Source of the DNA: Halorubrum sp. CSM-61
GTDB lineage: Archaea; Halobacteriota; Halobacteria; Halobacteriales; Haloferacaceae
DNA: 64,000 nt
Direction: 5' to 3'
Assembly: GCF_003781945.1 (NCBI RefSeq)
Contig: NZ_RJJW01000003.1
Coordinates: forward strand, 382,260 to 446,259
Each line of letters opens with the position of its first letter. Within the stretch, counting starts at the first letter, position 1. The notes under the pieces are model-generated. The model saw only the letters and a list, made by a program, of their open reading frames with translations, ran no database searches and was not told the origin of the DNA. Positions 32,068 to 41,156 of this stretch are shown piece after piece. The position numbers and the translations under genes were made by a program.

Positions 32068-33252
32068 GTGTCACGGAGCCGGCTGTTCGGATCGCTGTGT
32101 GCGATCGTCTTCCTCGTCAACTTCGCGCGGGTCGTGTTCGCGCCCCTCGTGGGCGAGTTCATCGCCGAGTTCGCGATCGGCGAGGGGACCGCCGGGCTGA
32201 TCGTCACGCTCGCGTGGCTCGGCTCGGCGGCCCCGCGACTCCCGGCGGGCTGGGCGCTGACGCGCTTCTCTCGGCGGTTCGTGATCCTCGTCTCCGGCGC
32301 GATGCTGACCCTCGGCGCGCTCGGCGTCGCGCTGGCCCCGGGCGTCCCGACGCTGATGACCGCCGCGTTCGCGATCGGTCTGGCGTCCGGCGTTTACTTC
32401 GTCGCCGCCAACCCCTTCATCGCGGAGCTGTTCCCGACCCGCGTCGGGCGCGTGATGGGCGTTCACGGGATGTCGAGCCAGCTCGCCGCCGTCGCCGCCG
32501 CGCCGGTCGTCACGGTCGCGCTCTGGTACGACTGGCGGCTCGCCTTCTACGGGCTCGCGCTCGCCGCCGCCGCCTCCACCGTCGTCTTCGTCGTCTTCGC
32601 CCGGCAGGCCGACCTCCCGGACGCCGGCGCGGGCGACACCGACTTCGTCGCCGGCGCGCTCTCCGAGTGGAAGCTCATCCTCGCGGGCGTCGTCCTGATG
32701 GGGCTCACGAGCTTCGTCTGGCAGGGGCTGTTCAACTTCTACGAGCTGTACATGATCGACAAGGGGATCGCGGAGGCGACCGCGCGAAACCTGCTGACGG
32801 TGATCTTCGCCGCGGGCGTCCCGGCGTTCCTCGTCTCCGGCGACCTCGCCGACCGGCTCCCGCACGTCCCGTACCTCCTCGGGATCGTGTCGACGTTCCT
32901 CGTCGGAGTCGTCCTCGTGATCGTCTCCTCCGGGCTGGTCGCGGTCGTCGCCGCCAGCGTCGTCGTCGGTTTCGCGATCCACATGCTGTTCCCCGCCGGC
33001 GACACCTACCTGCTCGCGTCGCTGCCGGACGAGTCGCGGGCGTCGGCGTACGCGGTCTTCTCCGCCGGGATGATGACGACGCAGGCGGCCGGCTCGTGGG
33101 TCGTCGGCGAGGCGATCGAGGCCGGCGCCGGCTACGACGCGGTGTTCCTCACGCTCGCCGGCGGGCTCGCGCTCGTCGTCGTCGCGTACGCGGTGCTCGA
33201 GTACGCCGGACGCGTTCCCGGCGGCGCCGCGGGCGCGGAGCCGGCGCGCTGA
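32068..33252 (+). CDS. MFS transporter
   Basis: A 394-residue major facilitator with about 12 hydrophobic segments. It starts with GTG at 32068 (MSRSRLFGSLCAIVFLVNFA). The cytoplasmic loop between TM2 and TM3 has RLPAGWALTRFSRRFVI, the GxxxDRxGRR-type position in modified form, and TM4-5 has AANPFIAELFPTRVGRVMG. The central loop is acidic (DLPDAGAGDTDF). Its cargo is not apparent; no regulator or enzyme gene adjoins it. The stop is followed by 89 bp before a divergent-family glycosyltransferase gene in the same direction. Confidence 0.87.
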   Translation: MSRSRLFGSLCAIVFLVNFARVVFAPLVGEFIAEFAIGEGTAGLIVTLAWLGSAAPRLPAGWALTRFSRRFVILVSGAMLTLGALGVALAPGVPTLMTAAFAIGLASGVYFVAANPFIAELFPTRVGRVMGVHGMSSQLAAVAAAPVVTVALWYDWRLAFYGLALAAAASTVVFVVFARQADLPDAGAGDTDFVAGALSEWKLILAGVVLMGLTSFVWQGLFNFYELYMIDKGIAEATARNLLTVIFAAGVPAFLVSGDLADRLPHVPYLLGIVSTFLVGVVLVIVSSGLVAVVAASVVVGFAIHMLFPAGDTYLLASLPDESRASAYAVFSAGMMTTQAAGSWVVGEAIEAGAGYDAVFLTLAGGLALVVVAYAVLEYAGRVPGGAAGAEPAR

Positions 33253-33341
33253 GGGCGGTCGGCAGTCCGCTGCCGACCGAGACCGGCACGGGAGCACGGG
33301 TATCGCACCTATTTAGGGCGTCCCGTCCGTGTACCGGATAG

Positions 33342-34535
33342 ATGGAGTACGTCCAAGAGCGCGTGACCACGCTGCACGCGTTGACCGACCACCGACCCGA
33401 CGCGCCGACCGGCCGGGCGGCGGTCGTCGTGCCGATGACGGAACGCGAGTACGGGACGCTCGCGGCCGATCGGGTCCTGACGGCGCTGGAGTCGGTCGAC
33501 CCCGCCCGCGTCGTCGTTCCCCTCCGCGCGCCCGCCGAGCGCGTCGGGCCCTTCGCCGACTGGCTCGACGGCTTCGACGTGAACGTGGAACCGCTCTGGT
33601 GCGGCGGCCCGCGACTCACGGAGCTGCTCGCGGCGCGCGGGCTCGACGGGGACCGCGGGAAGGGCCGAGACGTGTGGCTCGGGCTCGGCCGCGCCTTGGA
33701 GGAGGAGTTCGTCGTCGTCCACGACGCCGACACGAAGACGTACTCGCCCGCGTTCGTGAACCGGCTGCTGTTCCCGCTCTCACGCGGCCACGAGTTCTCG
33801 AAGGGGTACTACGCCCGCGTCGAGGACGGGTCGCTGTACGGGCGGCTGTTCCGGCTGTTCTTCAGGCCCTTGGTCCGCGCGCTCGCCGACGCCACCGAGC
33901 GGCGCGAGGCCGGGGTTCTGGAGTACCTCGACGCGTTCCGCTACGCGCTCGCCGGGGAGTTCGCGGCGACGAGCGACCTCGTCTCGCGGCTCCGCGTCCA
34001 GCGCGGCTGGGGGTTAGAGGTCGGGACGCTCGGCGAGGCGTTCGCGCACGCCGGCTTCGCCGAGAGCGCGCAGGTCGACCTGGGCCGGTACGAGCACGAC
34101 CACCGCTCCGTCGACGGCCCGACCGGGCTCGCCGACATGAGCCGGGCGGTCGGCGAGGCGACCCTCCGAGCGGTCGAGAACGCCGGCGTCGAGGTGGAGT
34201 ACGGCGCGCTCGCCGAGCGGTACCGGGAGGCGGCCGACGGGCTGATCCGCGGCTACGAGACCGACGCCGCGTTCAACGGCCTCGACTACGACCGCGCCGA
34301 CGAGCGCGAGCAGGTCGCGACCTACACCGACGCCCTCGGCGAGCCGGGGCCCGACACCCGCCTGCCGGCGTGGCGCGACGCGCCCGTCACGCCCGCCGAG
34401 GTCGCCGACGCGGCGCGGGCCGACCTCGCGGTGGTACGGAGGAAGGGGTCGAGTCGGACGAACCGGAAGCCGAGAGAGGCCGACGATCGGCGACCCGCGG
34501 ACCCGAGCGCCGACGCCGCGCCGGGGGAGGACTGA
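33342..34535 (+). CDS. GT81-like glycosyltransferase (glucosyl-3-phosphoglycerate synthase type)
   Basis: A 397-residue GT-A glycosyltransferase. The donor-site DxD appears as VVVHDADTKTYSPAFVNRLL (about 126-145), and the region LFFRPLVRALAD then DLVSRLRVQRGWGLEVGTLG with a late VDLGRYEHDHRS resembles GpgS and related GT81 enzymes, which make glucosyl- or mannosyl-phosphoglycerate. These products serve as compatible solutes or sugar-lipid precursors elsewhere; the haloarchaeal product is unproven. A TATA-like CTATTTAGG near 33308 gives a leaderless start. The next gene begins 3 bp after the stop. Confidence 0.8.
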   Translation: MEYVQERVTTLHALTDHRPDAPTGRAAVVVPMTEREYGTLAADRVLTALESVDPARVVVPLRAPAERVGPFADWLDGFDVNVEPLWCGGPRLTELLAARGLDGDRGKGRDVWLGLGRALEEEFVVVHDADTKTYSPAFVNRLLFPLSRGHEFSKGYYARVEDGSLYGRLFRLFFRPLVRALADATERREAGVLEYLDAFRYALAGEFAATSDLVSRLRVQRGWGLEVGTLGEAFAHAGFAESAQVDLGRYEHDHRSVDGPTGLADMSRAVGEATLRAVENAGVEVEYGALAERYREAADGLIRGYETDAAFNGLDYDRADEREQVATYTDALGEPGPDTRLPAWRDAPVTPAEVADAARADLAVVRRKGSSRTNRKPREADDRRPADPSADAAPGED

Positions 34536-34538
34536 CCG

Positions 34539-35114
34539 ATGGGGGACGGAGGCGGACTCGGCGGTAACGCCCCCAGCGTCGCCGCCCGAGACGACCTCGC
34601 CGGCGTCGTCGACCTGTTCGAGTGGCTCACCCGCGAGGAGCTGTCGGAGGCGCTCTCGGAGCTCGCCTTCAAACAGCGCGCCGAGGTCGACGACGAGGCC
34701 ATCGCCGCCGCCATCGACGTCGCGGTCGCGGAGTACGCGCTCGTCCCCGCGCCGCCTCGGGCGCTCTCGGAGGTTGGAGGAGGGAGCGAACCGGACGCGG
34801 TGGCGGACCCCGGAGACGCAGACGACGCCGCGGACGCGGTCGCCCTCGCGGTCGGCCCGGCGGCGTTCCCCTCGCTGCCGGCGGACGCTGAGGACCTCCC
34901 GCACATCCTCGACGTATCCGAGCGCGACGTGGACCGGGAGACGCTCTCGGAGGCGGTGTTGGCTCGGCTGTCCGAGGACGCGGTGGCCGCGATCGAGTCG
35001 GGCGACGCGGACCGGCTGGAGGTCCTCGCCGACGTGACCTACGACATCGAGGCGTGGGCGCCCGTCGACGCCGGGGACGTCCGCGAGCGGATCGTGGCCG
35101 AGTTGGACGGGTAG
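34539..35114 (+). CDS. Uncharacterised acidic protein, cotranscribed with the GT81-like gene
   Basis: A 191-residue soluble, highly acidic protein that I do not recognise. It is helical: AARDDLAGVVDLFEWLTREE then LSEALSELAFKQRAEVDDEA, an acidic low-complexity linker (about 85-105), and a second helical half (SEAVLARLSEDAVAAIESGD). It opens 3 bp after the glycosyltransferase stop, so translational coupling is likely. Similar proteins seem confined to haloarchaea (memory suggests a DUF7109-type family). No catalytic motif seen. Confidence 0.7.
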   Translation: MGDGGGLGGNAPSVAARDDLAGVVDLFEWLTREELSEALSELAFKQRAEVDDEAIAAAIDVAVAEYALVPAPPRALSEVGGGSEPDAVADPGDADDAADAVALAVGPAAFPSLPADAEDLPHILDVSERDVDRETLSEAVLARLSEDAVAAIESGDADRLEVLADVTYDIEAWAPVDAGDVRERIVAELDG

Positions 35115-35162
35115 TCGGCTTCGCGGTGACCCTCCCGCCGCGGACCGCGGGCTCTCGGAGGG

Positions 35163-35171
35163 TATCTTTAA
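35163..35171 (+). promoter_or_regulatory. TATA box of the dha operon; sets the dhaK start
   Basis: TATCTTTAA at 35163-35171 is AT-rich within GC-rich surroundings. A start at about 26 bp downstream falls near 35194, only 7 bp before the ATG at 35201. An upstream in-frame ATG at 35171 would lie inside this box and is therefore rejected as the dhaK start. Confidence 0.55.
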
Positions 35172-35200
35172 TGGCGCAGAGAGTGTCATTGACGTTGATT

Positions 35201-36202
35201 ATGAAGAAGCTGATCAACGATCCGGACGACGTCGTCGACGAGATGCTCGACGGGATGACCGCGGCGTATCCGGACCGGATCCGACGGCTCCCGGACACGC
35301 AGGTGATGGTCCGGGACGACGCACCGGTCGAGGGGAAGGTGGCGCTGGTGACGGGCGGCGGGAGCGGCCACGAGCCGACCCACGCCGGCTACATCGGCGA
35401 CGGCATGCTCGACGGTGCCGCCGCGGGCGGCGTGTTCTCCTCGCCGACGGCCGACGAGTTCGAGGCGCTCATCGACGCCTGCGACGCGGGCGACGGCGTC
35501 CTCGCGATCATCAAGAACTACGAGGGCGACGTGATGAACTTCGACACCGCCATCGAGCTCGTCGAGATGGAGGGCGTCGAAGTCGAGAGCGTCGTCGTCG
35601 ACGACGATGTCGCCGTCGAGGACTCGCTGTACACCTCCGGCCGTCGGGGGGTCTGCGGGACGATCCTCGTCCATAAGGCCGCCGGCGCGAAGGCCGCGCA
35701 GGGCGCCGATCTCTCGGAGGTCAAACGCGTCGCGGAGAAGGTGATCGACAACGTCGGCACGATGGGCACGGCGCTCACCTCCTGTGTGACCCCCGAGAAG
35801 GGCGAGCCGACCTTCGATCTGGGAGACGACGAGATCGAGCTGGGGATCGGGATCCACGGCGAGCCGGGCACCGAGCGCACCGAGGTGATGAGCGCCGACG
35901 AGATCACGACGGAGCTGACGGAGGCCGTCCTCGACGACCTCGACCTCGACTCCGGCCAAGAGGTGCTCACGATAGTCAACGGGATGGGCGGGACCCCGCA
36001 GATGGAGCTGTTCGTCGTCAACCGTCGGCTACAGGAGCTGCTCGGCGAGCGCGGCCTGGAGACGTGGGACGCGTGGGTCGGCGACTACATGACCTCGCTC
36101 GACATGGCGGGCGCGTCGGTCACCGTCTGCGCCGTCGACGACGAGCTGAAGGAACTGCTCGGCGCGCCGGCCGACACCCCCGCGCTCACTCGGACGCGAT
36201 GA
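35201..36202 (+). CDS. dhaK: Dihydroxyacetone kinase subunit DhaK
   Basis: A 333-residue substrate-binding subunit of the phosphotransferase-dependent dihydroxyacetone kinase. It begins MKKLINDPDDVVDEMLDG. The substrate region is LVTGGGSGHEPTHAGYIGDG (about 47-66) and the His that holds dihydroxyacetone covalently is in GIGIHGEPGTERT (near 220). It feeds dihydroxyacetone into glycolysis as the phosphate. First gene of dhaKLM; dhaL overlaps its stop (ATGA). Haloarchaeal relatives act in use of dihydroxyacetone excreted by other halophiles. Confidence 0.94.
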   Translation: MKKLINDPDDVVDEMLDGMTAAYPDRIRRLPDTQVMVRDDAPVEGKVALVTGGGSGHEPTHAGYIGDGMLDGAAAGGVFSSPTADEFEALIDACDAGDGVLAIIKNYEGDVMNFDTAIELVEMEGVEVESVVVDDDVAVEDSLYTSGRRGVCGTILVHKAAGAKAAQGADLSEVKRVAEKVIDNVGTMGTALTSCVTPEKGEPTFDLGDDEIELGIGIHGEPGTERTEVMSADEITTELTEAVLDDLDLDSGQEVLTIVNGMGGTPQMELFVVNRRLQELLGERGLETWDAWVGDYMTSLDMAGASVTVCAVDDELKELLGAPADTPALTRTR

Positions 36203-36957
36203 GCGGGAACGAGTCGGGCGTGAGCGACTCCGACGGCGCCGCCGTCGTCGCGGCGGTCGAGGCGGTCGCCGAGCGCATCGAAGCCGAGCGCGACTACCTC
36301 ACCGAACTCGACTCCGCCATCGGCGACGCGGACCACGGCGGCAACATGGCGCGGGGCTGGGCGGCCGCCGCCGAGGCGGGCCGCGAGCTCGACGACCCGG
36401 ATCCGCAGACGGTCTGTAAGACGGTCGGAAAGACGCTCATGGCCGAGGTCGGCGGCGCCTCCGGACCCCTGTTCGGCGGCTCGCTCGTGTTCGCGGGCGC
36501 CGAGCTCGACGACGGGGTCACCGCCGAGAGCGCCGTGGCGTTCGCCGAGACCTACTTGGAGAAGGTCGAGGACCGCGGCGACGCCCGAGTCGGCGACCAG
36601 ACGGTGGTCGACGCGCTCACCCCGGCCGTCCACACGTTCAAGAAATCGGTCGAGACGGACGGCCTCCCGCCGCTGGATGCCCTCGCGAAGGCGGTGGACG
36701 CCGCCGAACGCGGCGTCGCGTTCACGGTCCCGATCCGGGCTCGGAAGGGCCGGGCCTCCTACCTCGGCTGGCGGTCCGTCGGCCATCAGGACCCCGGCGC
36801 GACGAGCGCGCTGTACATCCTCGAAGAGCTGCTCGCGGTCGCCGCCGACGCGCTCGGCGAGGAGGTGCCCGACGTCGACGCGACCTCGCCGACGATCCCG
36901 GACGAATCGGCGGCCGAGGCCGCGGACGGCGACGCGGCGTCAGGGGACGGCGACTGA
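36199..36957 (+). CDS. dhaL: Dihydroxyacetone kinase subunit DhaL
   Basis: A 252-residue ADP-binding subunit that transfers phosphate from DhaM to dihydroxyacetone on DhaK. The Mg/ADP site is LDSAIGDADHGGNMARGW (about 35-52), followed by TLMAEVGGASGPLFGGSLVF and DQTVVDALTPAVHTF. The end has RASYLGWRSVGHQDPGATS, typical of DhaL. It is longer than bacterial DhaL (about 210) because of acidic N- and C-terminal extensions. The ATG at 36199 overlaps the dhaK stop by 4 bp. Confidence 0.94.
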   Translation: MSGNESGVSDSDGAAVVAAVEAVAERIEAERDYLTELDSAIGDADHGGNMARGWAAAAEAGRELDDPDPQTVCKTVGKTLMAEVGGASGPLFGGSLVFAGAELDDGVTAESAVAFAETYLEKVEDRGDARVGDQTVVDALTPAVHTFKKSVETDGLPPLDALAKAVDAAERGVAFTVPIRARKGRASYLGWRSVGHQDPGATSALYILEELLAVAADALGEEVPDVDATSPTIPDESAAEAADGDAASGDGD

Positions 36958-37337
36958 TGGTCGGCCTCGTCGTCGTCTCCCACAGCGAGCGGGCGGCCGA
37001 GGGAATCGTCGAGATCGCCGCCGAGATGGCCGGTGACACCCGCATCGAGCCCGTCGGCGGCGACGGGCAGGGGGGGATCGGCACCGTCCCGGACGCGATC
37101 CGAGAGGCCGTCGACGCCGCCGACGACGACGAGGGCGTCGTCGTCCTCGTCGATCTGGGCAGCGCGGTGATGAACGCCGACGTGGCGATCGAGCTGAGCG
37201 ACGCGGAGGCCGTCATCGCCGACGCGCCCGTGCTCGAGGGCGCGGTCAACGCCGCCGTCGCCGCCACCGACCCGTCCGCCACGCTCGACTCGGTCCGCGA
37301 GCAGGCCGAGGCGGCCCGCGGGATGGAGAAGCTATAG
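36957..37337 (+). CDS. dhaM: DhaM, phosphoryl carrier of dihydroxyacetone kinase (EIIA-Man-like)
   Basis: A 126-residue protein equal to the N-terminal EIIA-mannose-like domain of bacterial DhaM. The phosphorylated His is in LVVVSHSERAAEGI (about residue 9), and VVLVDLGSAVMNADVAIELS is the conserved second block. It takes phosphate from HPr and keeps the DhaL-bound ADP charged as ATP. E. coli DhaM carries HPr and EI domains in the same chain; here those are separate genes on the opposite strand (39086 and 37356). The start overlaps the dhaL stop by 1 bp. Confidence 0.93.
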   Translation: MVGLVVVSHSERAAEGIVEIAAEMAGDTRIEPVGGDGQGGIGTVPDAIREAVDAADDDEGVVVLVDLGSAVMNADVAIELSDAEAVIADAPVLEGAVNAAVAATDPSATLDSVREQAEAARGMEKL

Positions 37338-37355
37338 CGGGAGGACGGCGAGCGC

Positions 37356-39089
37356 TCACTCCCCGTCGAGGCCGAGCACGTCCCGCACCTCGGCCCGCGT
37401 CTCGCAGGCGAGCGCCTCGTCGGCGAGCGCGCTCGCTTCCGCGGAATCGATCTCGCGGACCCGCTCTTTCACCGCCGGCGCGGTCACCGCGCTCATGCTG
37501 AGCTCGTCGAGCCCGAGCCCGACGAGCAGTTCGGTAAGCTCCGGATCGCCGGCCATCTCGCCGCACATCCCGACCCACGCGTCGGTCCCCGCCGCGTCGG
37601 TTCCCTCCGTAGCCGACGCGGTGCGGTCGATCGCGCGCAACACCGCCGGGTGGAGCGGGTCGTGGTAGGCGGCGACGCCGTCGTTCTCGCGGTCGGCCGC
37701 CATCACGTACTGCGCGAGGTCGTTCGTCCCGATACTCAGGAAGTCGAGCCGGTCGACGAGCCGGTCCGCGAGGAAGGCCGCGGCCGGCGTCTCGACCATC
37801 GCGCCGAGCTCGGGAACCGCGTGCTCGACCCCCTCACCGTCGAGATCGGCGGCGACCGATTCGACCGCCGAGACCGCGGCCTCCACCTCCTCGATCCGGG
37901 AGACGAGCGGGAACATCACCGCGAGGCCCTCGCCGCCCTCGGTCGCGGCCGCACGCAGCAGCGCCCGGAGCTGCGTCTCGAACAGGTCGCGGTGCTCGTC
38001 GAGCGAGAGCCGGATCCCCCGCCGGCCGAGGAACGGGTTCGTCTCCTCGGGGAGATCGAGGTACGGGACCCGCTTGTCGCCGCCTATGTCGAGGGTCCTG
38101 ACGACGACCCGGTCGTCGGGGAACGCCGAGAGGGCGGCGGTCACGGCCTCGTGCTGCTCCTCCTCGGTCGGTGGCGCCTCGCGGTCGTAGAAGAGGAACT
38201 CCGTCCGGAACAGCCCGATCCCGTCGGCGCCGCGATCGGCCGCGGGTGCGATCTCCGCCTCGCTCCCGACGTTCGCGGCCACCTCGATCGGTCGGCCGTC
38301 GGCGGTCGAGACGCGCTCGGTCACCGCCGGCGGCGCGTCCGTGTCGGCCCCTTCGCGGGTCGCCGCGTCCGGGTCGACGACGACCCGCCCGTCCGCCCCG
38401 TCGACGAGCAGTTCGGTTCCGTCCGCGATCTCGCGGAGGCGTTCGCCGACGCCGACGACCGCCGGGATCGACAGCGACCGCGCGATGATCGCCGCATGCG
38501 CGGTCCGCCCCCCGGCGACGGTGGCGATTCCGGCGACCGCGTCCGGGTCCAGTTCCGCGGTATCGCTCGGGGTGAGTCGCTCGGCGAGCAGCACGGTTCC
38601 GGCCGGGAGATCACCGATTGCGTCGGGTCGGTCGGCGACGGCTCCGGCATCGGCACTTAAAAGAACGCGAAGCAGGCGGTCCCGCACGTCCCGGAGGTCG
38701 TCGGCGCGTTCGGCCATCGGGCCCTCCAGCGCCTCGAACTGCTCGACCGCGGCCGCGAAGCGGTCGCTCACCGCGTGTTCCGCCGGCGTCCCGTCGCCGA
38801 TGGTCGCCTCGATGTCCTCGACGAGTTCGGGGTCGTCGAGGAACTGCTCGTGGGCCTCGAACACCGCCGCCTCCTCCCCGCCGACGCGCTCGGCCGCCCA
38901 GTCGCGGGCGTCTCGGATCGCCTCGCGGGCCGCGTCGCGGGCGTCCCCGAACCGCGCCAGTTCGGCCTCGGCGTCGACCGCGGACGGGTCGGGGCGGTCG
39001 GGGAGCGTCAGGTCGGCCTCCGGGCGGTACCAGCGCGCCGCGCCGACGCCCGAAAGCGGCGTGCTCCCGACGCCGGTGAGGACCCTCAC
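37356..39089 (-). CDS. ptsI: Phosphoenolpyruvate-protein phosphotransferase (enzyme I)
   Basis: A 577-residue enzyme I, normal in length. It autophosphorylates from PEP at the His in TVAGGRTAHAAIIARSLSIP (about 182-201) and passes phosphate to HPr. Other motifs are FRTEFLFYDREAPPTEEEQ (about 290), DIGGDKRVPYL, NPFLGRRGIRL, and near the C-terminus LSIGTNDLAQYVMAADREND and the Cys in AWVGMCGEMAGDP. The 4-bp overlap with the preceding HPr gene shows one operon. It ends 18 bp from the convergent dhaM, placing the complete dihydroxyacetone phosphorelay within 4.2 kb. Confidence 0.95.
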   Translation of the reverse strand: MRVLTGVGSTPLSGVGAARWYRPEADLTLPDRPDPSAVDAEAELARFGDARDAAREAIRDARDWAAERVGGEEAAVFEAHEQFLDDPELVEDIEATIGDGTPAEHAVSDRFAAAVEQFEALEGPMAERADDLRDVRDRLLRVLLSADAGAVADRPDAIGDLPAGTVLLAERLTPSDTAELDPDAVAGIATVAGGRTAHAAIIARSLSIPAVVGVGERLREIADGTELLVDGADGRVVVDPDAATREGADTDAPPAVTERVSTADGRPIEVAANVGSEAEIAPAADRGADGIGLFRTEFLFYDREAPPTEEEQHEAVTAALSAFPDDRVVVRTLDIGGDKRVPYLDLPEETNPFLGRRGIRLSLDEHRDLFETQLRALLRAAATEGGEGLAVMFPLVSRIEEVEAAVSAVESVAADLDGEGVEHAVPELGAMVETPAAAFLADRLVDRLDFLSIGTNDLAQYVMAADRENDGVAAYHDPLHPAVLRAIDRTASATEGTDAAGTDAWVGMCGEMAGDPELTELLVGLGLDELSMSAVTAPAVKERVREIDSAEASALADEALACETRAEVRDVLGLDGE

Positions 39090-39412
39090 GTCGGGTCACC
39101 GCCGTCGGCGGCGCTCTCGGCGTCGTCCTCTCCGTTCGCGTCCCCGTCGACCTCGCTCGTCAGGAGGTCGCAGACCGCGTCGAGCGCGTCGGCCGCGTCC
39201 GGCCCCTCGGCGACGACGCGGACCGACTCGCCGTGGGCGACGTTCAGCCCGCTCACCGAGAGCATGCTGTCGGCGCGGACGAGCCCCTCGTCGCCGTCGT
39301 CCGCGCGACCGATCGACACGTCGGCGTCGAACCGGTTCGCCGCCTGCACCAGCTTCGAGGCCGGCCGCGCGTGCAGGCCCGCCTCCGGCACCACCGTCAC
39401 GGTACGTTCCAT
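39086..39412 (-). CDS. ptsH: HPr phosphocarrier protein
   Basis: A 108-residue HPr. The phosphorylated His is in VPEAGLHARPASKLVQAAN (His14), and RADSMLSVSGLNVAHGESV is the region holding the HPr regulatory Ser position. The last 20 residues are a halophilic acidic tail (DGDANGEDDAESAADGGD). It shuttles phosphate from enzyme I to DhaM. The start MERTVTVVPEA at 39412 removes an artefactual long upstream frame. No sugar-specific EIIB or EIIC gene is present in the window, consistent with dedication to dihydroxyacetone. Confidence 0.93.
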   Translation of the reverse strand: MERTVTVVPEAGLHARPASKLVQAANRFDADVSIGRADDGDEGLVRADSMLSVSGLNVAHGESVRVVAEGPDAADALDAVCDLLTSEVDGDANGEDDAESAADGGDPT

Positions 39413-39477
39413 AGGCCTCGATGGGCGCGGAACGGTCTTATAAGTAGTGCGCGCCGAGATCCGAGGCGCCGACCGAC

Positions 39478-40680
39478 CTACGGCGCCGCCTGCTTCGTCG
39501 ACACCAGTTCGATCACGTCGCGGTGGGAGAGCTCGCGGTCGGTTCCGACCTGCCGGCCGCTCCGGCAGTCGGTGCCGTGGAGGAGCCCCTCGCCGATGTC
39601 CGAGTGGATGTGGAACGCGAAGTCCTCGGTCGTCGACCCCTCGGGGAGGATGAAGCAGTCCCGGAAGACGCCCTTCTCGTCTTTGCTCCCGTTCGCGGAG
39701 CCGGGGAAGACCGCGATACAGCCGAGCACGTCGAAGACGGCCTCCTCCAGCGCGCCCTGCACGCCGGTCCCGTCGTACTCGGCGGCGAACTCGCCGATCT
39801 GCTCTAAGCCCGCCTCCTGCTCGTCGGAGACGTCGCCGACGATCTCGAAGTCGCTCTCGCCGGGCGCGTAGTCGACGACGCCGGCGTCGTCGGCGTTCTT
39901 CAGGGCCTTCTCGGCGTGGGCGCTCGCGGGGACGAAGGAGAGGTGGTCGTAGTCGGGATCCGCCGTGATCTCCTCCCAGTTCGCCTGCGCCTCGGAGGTG
40001 TCCATCTTGTTCGCGGCGACGACCATCGGCTTCGTGCGCTTGCGGATCTCGCGGGCCAGGTCGGCCTTGTCGGTCTCGTCCCACGTCTCGGGGTCGAGAT
40101 CGAGCCCCTCGGCTAAGATCACCCGCTTCATCCGGTCCTTGTCGATGCCGAACGCGGACATCTGGTCGGCGAGCTCCGCCTCGATGGCGGCGTCCGCGCC
40201 GTGGTAGCGCGTCTCGAACTTCTCGAGGCCCTTCTCCAACACGTCGAGGTACCACGCGTCGAGCTCCTTCTCTAAGAAGTCGATGTCCTCGCGCGGGTCG
40301 TGGCCCTCGGTGGCCTCGCCCTCGATGTCGGTCTTGCCGGAGAAGTCGACGACGTGGATCAGCACGTCGGTCTCGTTGAGGTCGGTGAGGAACTGGTTGC
40401 CGAGCCCGCGCCCCTCGTGGGCGCCGGGGACGAGGCCGGCGACGTCGACCAGCTTGACGGGGACGAAGCGGGTGCCGTCGCGGCAGACGCCGACGCTCGG
40501 CGTGCAGGTCTCGTCGAACTCGGGGGCGGCGCAGTCGACGCGGACGTACGCCTCGCCGACGGTCGGGTCGATCGTGGTGAACGGGTACGCGCCCTCGGGC
40601 ACGTCGTTCATCGTCGCGGCGTTGAAGAACGTCGACTTCCCCACGGAAGGCTTGCCGACGAGACCGATCCGGTAACTCAT
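39478..40680 (-). CDS. ychF: YchF/Obg-family GTPase (ribosome-associated ATPase)
   Basis: A 400-residue P-loop GTPase-fold protein of the archaeal Obg/YchF group. G1 is GLVGKPSVGKSTFFNAATM (about 5-23), G3 VKLVDVAGLVPGAHEGRGLG, and G4 VVAANKMDTSEAQ. The C-terminus is a TGS domain (GLLHGTDCRSGRQVGTDREL). Family members bind ribosomes and translation factors. The ATG at 40680 (MSYRIGLVGKPSV) is preferred to an ATG 21 bp upstream because the P-loop begins right after it. Confidence 0.93.
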   Translation of the reverse strand: MSYRIGLVGKPSVGKSTFFNAATMNDVPEGAYPFTTIDPTVGEAYVRVDCAAPEFDETCTPSVGVCRDGTRFVPVKLVDVAGLVPGAHEGRGLGNQFLTDLNETDVLIHVVDFSGKTDIEGEATEGHDPREDIDFLEKELDAWYLDVLEKGLEKFETRYHGADAAIEAELADQMSAFGIDKDRMKRVILAEGLDLDPETWDETDKADLAREIRKRTKPMVVAANKMDTSEAQANWEEITADPDYDHLSFVPASAHAEKALKNADDAGVVDYAPGESDFEIVGDVSDEQEAGLEQIGEFAAEYDGTGVQGALEEAVFDVLGCIAVFPGSANGSKDEKGVFRDCFILPEGSTTEDFAFHIHSDIGEGLLHGTDCRSGRQVGTDRELSHRDVIELVSTKQAAP

Positions 40681-40770
40681 TACCACCAGTGCGCGATCCA
40701 CGGTGAAAAGCGATGCGAGACGCGCCGTGGCGTGGGGACGGGTGACGAGGGGAGAGGGCTCGGGACCCGG

Positions 40771-41028
40771 TCAGGCGTCGCCCTCGGACTGCCCCGGCTC
40801 TCCGACCGCCTCGATCGGAAGCACGTTGTGGAGCGCGGCGACCGCGTCCTCGGCGCTCTCGAACCGCTCCTGATCGACGTCGGCCACGAGGTCGCCGAGA
40901 TCGGCGTCGCCGTCGGCGAACAGCACGGTCGTGCCCGCGCAGGACCCGGCGAGGTCGTCGCGGGCGATCGGGTAGGAGTAGTCCTGCAGCTCGTTTTCGA
41001 GGCGCGAGAGGTGGATCTCGGATGTCAT
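40771..41028 (-). CDS. Small haloarchaeal protein (DUF5789-like)
   Basis: An 85-residue acidic protein. The pattern SRLENELQDYSYPIARDDLA, then FADGDADLGDLVADV, then ERFESAEDAVAALHNVLPIE and AVGEPGQSEG agrees with my recollection of the haloarchaeal DUF5789 family: a short two-part fold with an AVG motif near the end. No function is known. It stands alone between ychF and a UspA gene transcribed the other way. Confidence 0.7.
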   Translation of the reverse strand: MTSEIHLSRLENELQDYSYPIARDDLAGSCAGTTVLFADGDADLGDLVADVDQERFESAEDAVAALHNVLPIEAVGEPGQSEGDA

Positions 41029-41156
41029 GGCTGGATATCGGGGCGTGAGACCTTAAGCGCCCCTACACGTCCGAATTCCGACATATACGACCGCGAAAGT
41101 ACCGGCAAAACGCGCAAAGAGTTATGTGCCGGCAAGTCTGTGGTGTATGTGAACAT

